A stretch of DNA of 64,000 nucleotides from Pelomonas sp051857475 (lineage in GTDB: Bacteria > Pseudomonadota > Gammaproteobacteria > Burkholderiales > Burkholderiaceae_C). Position numbers and translations under genes: made by a program. Position 1 is the stretch's first letter; each line of letters begins with the position of its first letter. The DNA is taken from the NCBI RefSeq assembly GCF_051857475.1, contig NZ_JBPZGZ010000005.1, positions 1 through 64,000 on the forward strand, given 5' to 3'. Of the stretch, positions 17,264-26,374 are shown piece by piece. A model generated the notes under the pieces. It had not been told where the DNA came from and did not search any database. It worked only from the letters and a program-made list of their open reading frames with translations.

Positions 17264-18015
17264 GGCTGTCCACCGCCGCCGTGCTGCTGGGCCTCGTGGC
17301 CCTGGTCATCGCCAGCTTCTGGTCGCTGGACCTGCAATGGTCGGCCTTCCTCGGCCCCGAGGCCCTGGCCAGCATGGGCCGTTTTGCGGCCAGCTTCTTC
17401 CCGCCCGAGATGGCGCCGGCCTTCCTTGCCAAGACGGGCTGGGCGCTGCTGGAGACGCTGGCCATGTCGGCCATCGGCACGGCCCTGGCCGTCGTCGGTG
17501 GCCTGCTGCTGGCCCTGCCCGCAGCGAGTTCGGGCGTGGCTCGCGCGGCGGCCCGGCTGGTGTTGAACGCACTGCGCAGCGTGCCCGAGCTGGTCTGGGC
17601 TTCGCTGCTCCTCATCCTGGCCGGCCTGGGGCCGTTGCCCGGCACCCTGGCCCTGGCCCTGCACACCAGCGGCGTGCTGGGCCGGCTGTTTGCCGAGAGC
17701 TTCGAGAACGCCTCGCCCGAGGTGGCCCTGGCGCTGCGCCAGCGTGGCATCGGCACGGCGCGCGTGTGGCTGTTCGCGACGCTGCCCCAGACCCTGCCCC
17801 AGCTGGTCAGCTACACCCTCTACCGCTGGGAGAACAACATCCGCGCCGCCAGCGTGCTGGGCGTCGTCGGCGCCGGCGGCCTGGGGCAGATGCTGAGCTA
17901 CCACCTCGGCCTCTTCCAGATGCACGAAACCTGCACCGTGCTGATCGCGATGATTGCCTTGGTCGGGCTGGTCGATGCCCTGTCGTGGGCTGCGCGCAGA
18001 ATGCTGACGCGATGA
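17260..18015 (+). CDS. ABC importer permease 2 (PhnE-like)
   Basis: A 251-residue second permease, related to the first: YRWENNIRAASVLGVVGAGG repeats the first protein's C-terminal motif, and ESFENASPEVALALRQRG is its coupling loop. N-terminal and four to five further hydrophobic segments are visible. ATG 17260 overlaps the stop of permease 1 by 4 bases; its own stop overlaps the nitroreductase start by 4. Tight overlaps indicate strict co-translation of the transporter. Confidence 0.88.
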   Translation: MRLSTAAVLLGLVALVIASFWSLDLQWSAFLGPEALASMGRFAASFFPPEMAPAFLAKTGWALLETLAMSAIGTALAVVGGLLLALPAASSGVARAAARLVLNALRSVPELVWASLLLILAGLGPLPGTLALALHTSGVLGRLFAESFENASPEVALALRQRGIGTARVWLFATLPQTLPQLVSYTLYRWENNIRAASVLGVVGAGGLGQMLSYHLGLFQMHETCTVLIAMIALVGLVDALSWAARRMLTR

Positions 18016-18599
18016 CTGACGAGACCTCCTTGCAAGCTCTGCTGACCCGCTATTCGGTCGGTCCCAAGTATCTGGTCGAACCCGGCCCCGATGACGAGCA
18101 GCTCGCGCTGATGGTGCAGGCGGCCTTGCGAGCACCCGACCACGCCGAATTGGTGCCTTACCGTTTCAAGCTGGTGCGCGGCGCCGCAAAACAGGGCATG
18201 GCCGCCCTGTTTGCCGACGCAGCCCTGGCGGCCGGCAAGGGGGAGGAGGGTGCTGCCCTGGACGCCGAGCGCGCGCTGAAGCCGCCCATGACGGTGGCCG
18301 TCGTCGCCCGCATCGACCTGGGCCACCCGCAGGTGCCGGCCCACGAGCAGTGGGCGGCCGTGGGCGGGGCCATTGCCAACTTCCTGACGGCGGCCCATGC
18401 CCTGGGCTTCGGCGGCAAGATGCTGAGCGGCGCCAAGGTGCGCAACCCGGCCATCGCCGCGGCTTTCTGCGAACCGGGCGAGACCCTGCTGGGCTGGATC
18501 GCCCTGGGCACGCCGGTGCGCAAGCCGGCCGGACCGGCGCGCAAGCCCGAGGCGCAGCAGGTGCTGGTGGACTGGCCTACAGCAGGCCCGCGAACCTGA
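18012..18599 (+). CDS. YdjA-like nitroreductase family protein
   Basis: A 195-residue FMN-binding nitroreductase-fold protein. Seen are RAPDHAELVPYRFKLV near 40-55 (the FMN phosphate-binding start typical of YdjA), a central AVGGAIANFLTAAHALGFGGKM near 117-138 and LLGWIALGTP near 160-169. E. coli YdjA is 183 residues. The substrate of this family is not known. It is the last gene of the selenium island, overlapping permease 2 by 4 bases. In E. coli ydjA sits directly upstream of selD, so the pairing with selenium genes recurs. It runs 23 bases into the 3' end of the opposing peroxidase gene. Confidence 0.85.
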   Translation: MTDETSLQALLTRYSVGPKYLVEPGPDDEQLALMVQAALRAPDHAELVPYRFKLVRGAAKQGMAALFADAALAAGKGEEGAALDAERALKPPMTVAVVARIDLGHPQVPAHEQWAAVGGAIANFLTAAHALGFGGKMLSGAKVRNPAIAAAFCEPGETLLGWIALGTPVRKPAGPARKPEAQQVLVDWPTAGPRT

Positions 18600-20118
18600 G
18601 CACGGCCCAGAAGCTGATGTCCTTGCCGATCATCGGCACCCAGCCGGCCGGGGCCGCATTGCGGAAGGAGCGCGGGTCGCTGTCGACGATGCCGTTGAAC
18701 ACCTCCATCAGGATGCGCCCGCCCACCGGGCCCAGCCTGGACGTCGAACCGACGCCGCTCGTGAAGTCGGCGTCCTGCAGGGCGCGCTGGTTCACGCTGC
18801 GCCAGAAGACCAGCAGCGGCGCCTGGGCCTCGGCCAGGATGTAGAACCACAGCGGCGTCTCGGTCAGGAAGCGCGGGTCGGCGGAGCCGATGCTCTTGAA
18901 GGTGAAGCCGCCGCCTTGGTCGTCGGGGACCGGTTCGCGCACCATCAGCTCGTCTGGACCCAGCGGCTTTTCCTTCAGCGCCGCCGCGAAGGCCTGGCCG
19001 GTGGCGATGGCATAGGCGTCCAGGTTGCCGCGCTTGAGGTTGAGGGCGGCCAGCGAGCGGCGCCCGGAGTCGATGCTGGGCGGCAGTGCGGCCAGCGGGT
19101 CCACCAGCGAGGGATCGATCTTGTAGGCCCACTGCAGGCGCACGGCCGGGTTGTTCTCGACCGGCGCGGGCTGGTTCTTTGTGGGGATGACGAAGCTGGG
19201 CGTGAAGAAGCGGCCCCAGTCGTCGATGAGGTGACCCGACGGCAGCGGCTGGAAGCCCACCAGGCTGTCGTCGCTGAGGTCGGTGCCGTCGAAGATGAGC
19301 TTCTTGGTGACGGTGTTGAGCCGGTAGCCGCGCCTGACCATCGAGTGCCCGAAACGATAGGCCGCGCCGACGAATTCCTTGGGCAGGTTGCCGCGCATCG
19401 GGCCGTCGGGCGTGTCGACATCCTTGTAGAGGTCGTAGGCCTTGGCGCCCAGTGACGCGCGGCGCTGGGTGAAGAAGTCGTAGGTGTGGGTGTTGACGAT
19501 GCGCAGCAGATAGTCCTCCAGCACGATGCGCTGGTAGGTCCAGGTGACCTCGCGGCGCGCGTGCTCGAAGAGGTCCCTGGGTTCGGTTTCGCCGTTCTGC
19601 CGGAGCCTGAGCACCACGGCGTTGTGGAACTTGATCATGGCCAGCTGGATCTGGCAAACGATGGAGTTCTCGTCGTTGCGCTTGTCGCCGATGATGGCGC
19701 GGCCATTGAGGGGCTGGCGCATCAGATCGGTGCCGCGCGGGTCGATCAGCAGCGTGGCGCCGTCGGCGGCGTACATATAGGGCTGGTCCTGGGGGCCGGA
19801 GCCATAGATGCAGTCCAGGTCCAGCGACGGCGTGCGCAGGTTGGACGCCGCGTCCTGGGGCCTGGAGAAGGACGAGGTCGTGTCCAGCGTCAGGTCGTGG
19901 TCGACGAACTGGCCGAAGTAGGTGTAGCCGGCCGGGACGGCCAGGTTCTCCTCGGCATCGGCGCCATCGTTGAGCTCGTCGTCCTCCACGATCATCAGAT
20001 TCGCCAGGGCGTCGAGGCTGGCATCGGCGAAGGGCGTGGGGTTCTTGGGCAGCAGACGCACGAGCTGCTGCTCGCGGGGCGTGGGCTGGCCGTGGCCGTT
20101 GTTGGGGATGACAGGCAT
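18577..20118 (-). CDS. Animal-type haem peroxidase family protein
   Basis: A 513-residue member of the peroxidase-cyclooxygenase (An_peroxidase) superfamily, expected to oxidise small donors or halides with H2O2. The distal His is in GQFVDHDLTLD near residue 75, and the proximal His is in AAYRFGHSMV near 260. The start ATG 20118 (MPVIPNNGHGQP) has GGAG upstream and leaves no Sec or Tat signal; the frame is open further upstream but those residues look non-coding. The bacterial homologues I know are often secreted by other routes. It stands alone, convergent with the nitroreductase gene and divergent from ureA. Confidence 0.88.
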   Translation of the reverse strand: MPVIPNNGHGQPTPREQQLVRLLPKNPTPFADASLDALANLMIVEDDELNDGADAEENLAVPAGYTYFGQFVDHDLTLDTTSSFSRPQDAASNLRTPSLDLDCIYGSGPQDQPYMYAADGATLLIDPRGTDLMRQPLNGRAIIGDKRNDENSIVCQIQLAMIKFHNAVVLRLRQNGETEPRDLFEHARREVTWTYQRIVLEDYLLRIVNTHTYDFFTQRRASLGAKAYDLYKDVDTPDGPMRGNLPKEFVGAAYRFGHSMVRRGYRLNTVTKKLIFDGTDLSDDSLVGFQPLPSGHLIDDWGRFFTPSFVIPTKNQPAPVENNPAVRLQWAYKIDPSLVDPLAALPPSIDSGRRSLAALNLKRGNLDAYAIATGQAFAAALKEKPLGPDELMVREPVPDDQGGGFTFKSIGSADPRFLTETPLWFYILAEAQAPLLVFWRSVNQRALQDADFTSGVGSTSRLGPVGGRILMEVFNGIVDSDPRSFRNAAPAGWVPMIGKDISFWAVLRFAGLL

Positions 20119-20198
20119 GAGATGACTCCAGGCGTTGAGACCGGATCGTGAACCTCCGGTCTGGCGCCTGAATCCCCAGTCCTGTTGAGGAAGTCTTC

Positions 20199-20215
20199 TT
20201 GGCACGCTTCAAGCT
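20199..20215 (+). promoter_or_regulatory. Possible sigma-54 promoter for the urease genes
   Basis: TTGGCAC at 20199-20205 is a near-perfect -24 element; GC at 20213-20214 in AAGCT gives the required GG-N10-GC spacing for a -12 element, although the usual TTGC reads AAGC. It lies about 75 bases before ureA. NtrC/sigma-54 control of urease is known in other bacteria. An inverted repeat, CAAGCTA/TAGCTTG at 20210-20228, overlaps it and may be an operator. Confidence 0.4.
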
Positions 20216-20290
20216 AGGGGTTAGCTTGTCCCGATGGCTCCCAAGCTGTCATGAAGCCAACATGGAGCTGACTAAACAGCGAAGCGAGAT

Positions 20291-20593
20291 ATGGAGCTGA
20301 CGCCCCGAGAGAAAGACAAGTTGCTGCTCTTCACCGCCGCGCTGCTGGCCGAGCGCCGCCGCGCCCGCGGGCTCAAGCTCAACTACCCCGAGGCCGTCGC
20401 GCTGATCAGTGCCGCCATCCTGGAAGGCGCCCGCGACGGCAAGACGGTGGCCGAGCTGATGAGCGAAGGCCGCACCGTGCTGACCCGTGACGACGTCATG
20501 GACGGCATCGCCGAGATGATTCCCGAAATCCAGGTCGAAGCGACCTTTCCGGACGGCACCAAGCTCGTCACCGTCCACCAACCCATTCCTTGA
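20291..20593 (+). CDS. ureA: Urease gamma subunit UreA
   Basis: The 100-residue gamma subunit of the nickel enzyme urease, which hydrolyses urea to ammonia and carbamate. The start MELTPREKDKLLLFTAALLA and the core GLKLNYPEAVALISAAILEG near 35-54 are diagnostic. The family length is 100. An 11-base copy of its own start (ATGGAGCTGAC) lies 29 bases upstream at 20262, out of frame. The Shine-Dalgarno is weak (GCGAG). First gene of ureA, a small ORF, ureB, ureC. Confidence 0.97.
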   Translation: MELTPREKDKLLLFTAALLAERRRARGLKLNYPEAVALISAAILEGARDGKTVAELMSEGRTVLTRDDVMDGIAEMIPEIQVEATFPDGTKLVTVHQPIP

Positions 20594-20603
20594 GACCGCT
20601 GCC

Positions 20604-20771
20604 ATGCGCAAGATGCTTTTGCTGCTGCCCCTCATCGGTGTGTCGGCCCTGGCCCATGACGGCCATGGCGCGCCGTCCGTCCACCTGCACGGCTGGGACG
20701 GCGCCGGCATGACGGCCCTGGTGGCCGTGGCCGGCGTGGCCGTGTGGTGGCTCACCAAGGGCCGCAAGTGA
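20604..20771 (+). CDS. 55-residue His-containing membrane peptide in the urease operon
   Basis: A short ORF between ureA and ureB. The product has a signal-like hydrophobic start (1-17), then AHDGHGAPSVHLHGWDG (17-33) with four His and two Asp residues, then one membrane helix (about 34-50) ending WWLTKGRK. Its TGA overlaps the ureB ATG (TGATG), and it starts 10 bases after ureA, so it is translated in line. The HDGHG and GWDG words recall the start and first helix of UreJ/HupE nickel permeases, but it is far too short to be one. A nickel-related role is inference. Easily missed by gene finders because of size. Confidence 0.7.
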   Translation: MRKMLLLLPLIGVSALAHDGHGAPSVHLHGWDGAGMTALVAVAGVAVWWLTKGRK

Positions 20772-21072
20772 TGGTGCCGGGCGAACTGATCACTCTAGAG
20801 GGTGAACACGAACTCAACCCGGGCCGCCGCACGCTGACGCTGAAGGTCGCCAACGCCGGCACCCGGCCCATCCAGGTCGGCTCCCACTACCACTTCGCCG
20901 AGACCAACGCAGCCCTGGGCTTCGACCGTGAGGCCGCGCGCGGCATGCGCCTGAACATCTGCAGCGGCACGGCCGTGCGCTTCGAGCCCGGGCAGACACG
21001 CACCGTCGAGCTCGTCGACCTGGGGGGCGACCGCGCCGTCTGGGGCTTTCGCGGCCTGGTGCAGGGCAAGCT

Positions 21073-21076
<4 letters not shown>
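20771..21076 (+). CDS. ureB: Urease beta subunit UreB
   Basis: The 101-residue beta subunit of urease. PGELITLEGEHELNPGRRT opens the protein; QVGSHYHFAETN near 38-49 and FDREAARGMRLNICSGTAVRFEPGQ are family-specific. Start ATG 20771 is chosen because it gives MVPGEL directly and overlaps the small ORF stop; an in-frame ATG 27 bases upstream is less fitting. It ends overlapping ureC by 4 bases. Confidence 0.96.
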
Positions 21077-22791
<1,715 letters not shown>

Positions 22792-22800
22792 CCTGATCCG

Positions 22801-24072
22801 TCACCGGGAGGGCAATGGCACCACTGCGCCGCCCTTCATGACGAAAGCGGGCGTCTCCAGCAGCTTGGCGTTGGCCATCGGGTCGCCTTGCACCGCCACG
22901 ATGTCGCCGAAGCGCCCCACGGCAAGGCTGCCGACGTCGGCGCTGCGGCCGAGGGCTTCGGCGGCGTTGAGCGTGGCCGCCTGGATGGCCTGCAACGGGG
23001 TCATGCCCCAGGTGACCATGGTGGTGAACTGGCGGGCGTTGTCGCCGTTGGGGTAGACGCCGCCATCGGTGCCGTAAACCATCTTCACGCCGGCCTTGAC
23101 GGCCGCCTGGAAGGTCTGGCGCTGCTTGAGGCCGATGGCGCGCTCCTTCTCGAGCGACTCCTTGAACAGACCGTTCTTCTCGCCCTCGGCGAGGATGTAG
23201 TCGTCGTTGTAGATATCCATCGAGAACCAGGTGCCGCGTTGCTTGGCCAGGGCAAAGGCTTCGTCGTCGGCCAGGCTGGCGTGCTCGATGGTGTCGGCGC
23301 CCGCACGGATCGCGTCCTTGATGCCCGACGTGCCGTGGGCGTGCACGGCCACCCGCAGCCCGAGCATGTGGGCCTCCTCCACCAGGGCCTGCATTTCGGC
23401 CAGGCTGTACTGCTGGGCGCCCGCCACGTCGGTCTTGGACAACACGCCGCCGGTGGCGCAGAACTTGATCACTTCGGCACCGTACTTTCGCAGCTTGCGC
23501 ACCGTGGCCCGGATGGCTTCGGGGCCATTGGCGACGGCGGGTTCGTGAGTCTGGATGGAGGGCGGGAACTCGGTGCTGTCGCAATGGCCGCCGGTGGCGC
23601 CGATGGCGTAGGTCGCCGGCACGATGCGCGGGCCCGGCACATGCCCCTGCTCGATGGCCTGCTTCAGCGCCACATCGTCATAGTGGGCGGAGCCGACATT
23701 GCGTACGGTGGTGAAGCCGGCTTCCAGCGTCTTCTTGGCATTGGCCACGCCCACCACGGTCCAGAAGTTGTCGGTGAACTCCAGGCCGCGATAGCCGCTG
23801 TAGCGCGGGTCGCCGGTGAGATGGACATGCATGTCGATCAGGCCGGGCAGCAGGGTCAGGCCCGGCAGGTCGACGCGGCGTGCGCCGCTGGGCGCAGCAT
23901 CACCCTGCTTGCCGACGGCGGTGATGCGGCCGTCGGTGATGACGAGCTGCGGGCGAGGCAGATAACGGCCGCTGGCGACGTCGAGCAGGCGCTCGGCGCT
24001 CACCACGACGACATCGGCTTGCACATGAGCGGCGAGGGTGCAGAGGACAAGGGCGGCAATTTGGATGCGCAT
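22801..24072 (-). CDS. Exported metal-dependent amidohydrolase
   Basis: A 423-residue amidohydrolase-superfamily enzyme with a signal peptide (1-19, ending HVQA). Metal-site marks are LIDMHVHL near 78-85, a KFCATGG lysine segment near 198-204, HAHG near 238, IEHAS near 260 and YGTDGG near 330. The layout resembles imidazolonepropionase-like and Xaa-Pro dipeptidase (prolidase) enzymes of this superfamily, which cleave dipeptides in the periplasm; substrate is not certain. It is convergent with ureC (9 bases between stops) and interrupts the urease region. Confidence 0.87.
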   Translation of the reverse strand: MRIQIAALVLCTLAAHVQADVVVVSAERLLDVASGRYLPRPQLVITDGRITAVGKQGDAAPSGARRVDLPGLTLLPGLIDMHVHLTGDPRYSGYRGLEFTDNFWTVVGVANAKKTLEAGFTTVRNVGSAHYDDVALKQAIEQGHVPGPRIVPATYAIGATGGHCDSTEFPPSIQTHEPAVANGPEAIRATVRKLRKYGAEVIKFCATGGVLSKTDVAGAQQYSLAEMQALVEEAHMLGLRVAVHAHGTSGIKDAIRAGADTIEHASLADDEAFALAKQRGTWFSMDIYNDDYILAEGEKNGLFKESLEKERAIGLKQRQTFQAAVKAGVKMVYGTDGGVYPNGDNARQFTTMVTWGMTPLQAIQAATLNAAEALGRSADVGSLAVGRFGDIVAVQGDPMANAKLLETPAFVMKGGAVVPLPSR

Positions 24073-24330
24073 GTGAGACGTACCGGACAGTGGCTGCGCT
24101 GCGATTCTCTGCGCGTCTTGGACGCCGTTTCACGTCGGACATGCGGCGCGTCAGGTCGGGCCGCGATGGACGGCTGGAACGAAGTCAGCCGGTGCCAGGG
24201 AGCGCGCAACGAAAGCCAACGCTGCCGCCGTACATCCGTCGGATGCCGCCCAGGTTCCCCGCGAATCGGGGGTCCGCCGGTGGCAAGTGGACCCAACAAT
24301 CAGGTCGCCTTGCACCCCCAGGAGAACTTG

Positions 24331-25080
24331 ATGCCGCGCCTGCTTCCTTTCCTCATGATTGGCTTGGTTGCTGCTTCTGCGCAGGGCGCCCCGGTGGCCC
24401 TGACCGGCACCGTGCGCGATTTCCATGCCGACGGCGTCAATTTTGAAGGCGGGGGCGGTGCTGGTGCCGGGATGGTGGCGAGCACCTTGAGCGGCCCGTC
24501 GCCGACGCTGACCGCGCTCGGCGCATCGTCGGTGTCGAACACCGGTGCGGGGGCCTTCAGCAACTGGTACACGCGTGCCACCGACAGCACGAGCTACGCA
24601 CTGACGCTGAACGAGACCTTCGCCGGCTCCGGCATCTACACCTATTCCTCCAACGCCTTTTTCCCGATCGACGGCCAGCTCTATGGCAACGAGGGCCGGT
24701 CGCACAACTACCATTTCACACACCAGATCTCGGCGACCTTCGGCTACACCCAGGGGGCGGGCCAGACCTTCTCCTTCACCGGCGACGACGACGTCTGGGT
24801 CTACTTCGATAAGCAACTCGGCATCGATCTTGGCGGCGTGCATGGCGCGCAGTCCGCCACGGTGAATCTCGACACGCTGTTCGGCTCGATGGGCGGCCGC
24901 GCGTCGGGCAACTACAGCTTCGACTTCTTCTTCGCCGAACGCCACACGACCGAATCAAACCTGCAGATTTCCACTTCACTGGCCCTGCAGCCGAACAGCA
25001 ACGGGGTGCCGGAGCCTGCGTCGGTCGCGCTGGCGGCGCTGGCGCTGGCCGCCCTGCGGGTGACGCGCCGCCGCCGCTGA
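24331..25080 (+). CDS. Fibro-slime domain PEP-CTERM protein
   Basis: A 249-residue secreted protein. Signal peptide 1-19; LTGTVRDFHADGVNFEGG near 24-41 and the FSFTGDDDVWVYFDKQLG and DLGGVHG segments mark the fibro-slime/PA14-like domain, which is a probable carbohydrate-binding fold. The C-terminus has VPEPASVALAALALAALRV followed by RRR, a PEP-CTERM sorting signal that would be cut by exosortase during export to the surface or matrix. AGGAG lies 6 bases before ATG 24331. No partner gene is adjacent; the exosortase is not in the window. Confidence 0.88.
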   Translation: MPRLLPFLMIGLVAASAQGAPVALTGTVRDFHADGVNFEGGGGAGAGMVASTLSGPSPTLTALGASSVSNTGAGAFSNWYTRATDSTSYALTLNETFAGSGIYTYSSNAFFPIDGQLYGNEGRSHNYHFTHQISATFGYTQGAGQTFSFTGDDDVWVYFDKQLGIDLGGVHGAQSATVNLDTLFGSMGGRASGNYSFDFFFAERHTTESNLQISTSLALQPNSNGVPEPASVALAALALAALRVTRRRR

Positions 25081-25167
25081 GGCAGCACGCCAGCCTTCAT
25101 CGTTTCATCCGCGGAGCTCTCGTCCACGCCTCGCGGGCCGGCGTCAGCGGTACGGTGGTCAGCTGGC

Positions 25168-25335
25168 GCACTACAGGACGATGTTCGGCTCCTTCGGCGC
25201 TGTCTTGTCGCTCGGTCAAGAAGACCGACATGCTGCTCAACAACTACCTGCCGACGATGGAGATCGGCGCGCAGACCTACGAAGTGAAAGCGGACGGCGT
25301 GCTGCTGACTGGCGCAGAGGTATTTCCTGTTTTAA
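25168..25335 (+). pseudogene. Decayed copy of the ureC 3' end
   Basis: Three blocks match ureC in order: 25168-25211 to 22506-22549, 25213-25310 to 22643-22740 (7 differences in 98 bases) and 25311-25335 to 22767-22791, ending in TAA where ureC has TAG. Deletions of about 92 and 26 bases, neither a multiple of three, break the frame. It cannot make a urease subunit. It is the trace of a duplicated or foreign ureC and bounds, with real ureC, the amidohydrolase and fibro-slime genes. Confidence 0.9.
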
Positions 25336-25374
25336 CGAACGCCGCACCCAGCGCCGCGCGCACCCGTGAGGCCG

Positions 25375-26157
25375 TCAAGCGATACCGGCCTGCTGCAGCA
25401 CAGGCTCCCAGCACTTGGCTACCTTCCTGAAGCCCGAAGGCGTGGGGTGCAGTTCGTTCGCCCACTCATCCCGGGCGAGCGTGCCGCGCTGGTCGACCAG
25501 ATGAACCAGGCCGTTGTAGTGGCTGCGCAGGGCCGTCAGCTCGGCCCAATAGGTGTCGATGCAGAAGTTCACCAGCCCCTGCTGCAGACCTCGGGGGACC
25601 TGGCAAAGGTCCATGGGGTATTGCAGCCACTGGCCCAGGCCCAGGAAGCCGATGCCATTCGGGTTGGCGTAGTCGTAGCCGTGAATGAAGACGGGCGTGC
25701 CCGGAATCTTCTGCTGCACCAGGTCGATGGTCTGGCGCAGCGCGCCCGTCACAGTCTTGAACAGGGCGGCCGGCTGTCCGGCCGCAAAACAGTTCTGCGG
25801 CAGGCCTTCGGCGGAACAGTTCGGCTTCAGCAGGGGAACGAAATCGTCAGGCCCGGCCAGGTCGTTGCCACCGCCCGACAGAAAGACGGCTCGCAGGGTC
25901 TTGCCGTAGCCCTTGACGGCGTCCAGATCCCATTCGATCTGTGATCGCACCAGACCGCTGGTGTACTCGACGGCCTCGGCACCGTTGGCGCCGCGTACCA
26001 GAATGATGTGCTGCTGGCGCTTGTTCAGCACTTTGTACAGCGTGATGAGCAGATTGCTCTTCAGGTACCAGAACCAGGAGTCGCCGATGGCGAGCACTGT
26101 TGGGAAGACGCCTTCCCTGCTCAGATCCTGTTCGTTCCAGACCGGGCCATTGATCAT
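25375..26157 (-). CDS. SGNH/GDSL-type hydrolase
   Basis: A 260-residue predicted esterase or lipase-like hydrolase. Block I AIGDSWFWY near 20-28 holds the nucleophile Ser; LSGGGNDLAG near 93-102 is block III with Gly and Asn; the block V catalytic His is in NELHPTPSGFRKV near the C-terminus (acidic partner Glu or nearby). The start ATG 26157 (MINGPVWNEQ) has AGGGAG upstream; the frame is open 50 codons further but those residues look non-coding. No signal peptide is seen. The natural substrate is unknown. Its 3' end lies 40 bases from the ureC remnant. Confidence 0.82.
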   Translation of the reverse strand: MINGPVWNEQDLSREGVFPTVLAIGDSWFWYLKSNLLITLYKVLNKRQQHIILVRGANGAEAVEYTSGLVRSQIEWDLDAVKGYGKTLRAVFLSGGGNDLAGPDDFVPLLKPNCSAEGLPQNCFAAGQPAALFKTVTGALRQTIDLVQQKIPGTPVFIHGYDYANPNGIGFLGLGQWLQYPMDLCQVPRGLQQGLVNFCIDTYWAELTALRSHYNGLVHLVDQRGTLARDEWANELHPTPSGFRKVAKCWEPVLQQAGIA

Positions 26158-26374
26158 GTTGTGCTCCCTGACAAGCGTGCATCGCTGATGCGAAGGGATT
26201 CTCGGGAAGCGGCGGAGGCGGCACCTCCTCAATCTTGTGGTCCGGCGGCAATCCGCGAACACGACGCCTTCGTCGTACAGACGTATTCCAGGCCCGCCAG
26301 GGATCACCGCTCATTAGGGACTGACGGCCACCAGGTCGGCGCGTAGCGTCGGGTCACAGAACAAGGAGCCCGCC

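Noticed and set aside
18577..18599. Overlap of nitroreductase and peroxidase ends as a sign of frameshift
   Set aside because: Both proteins end at natural family ends; a 23-base convergent overlap is unremarkable here.
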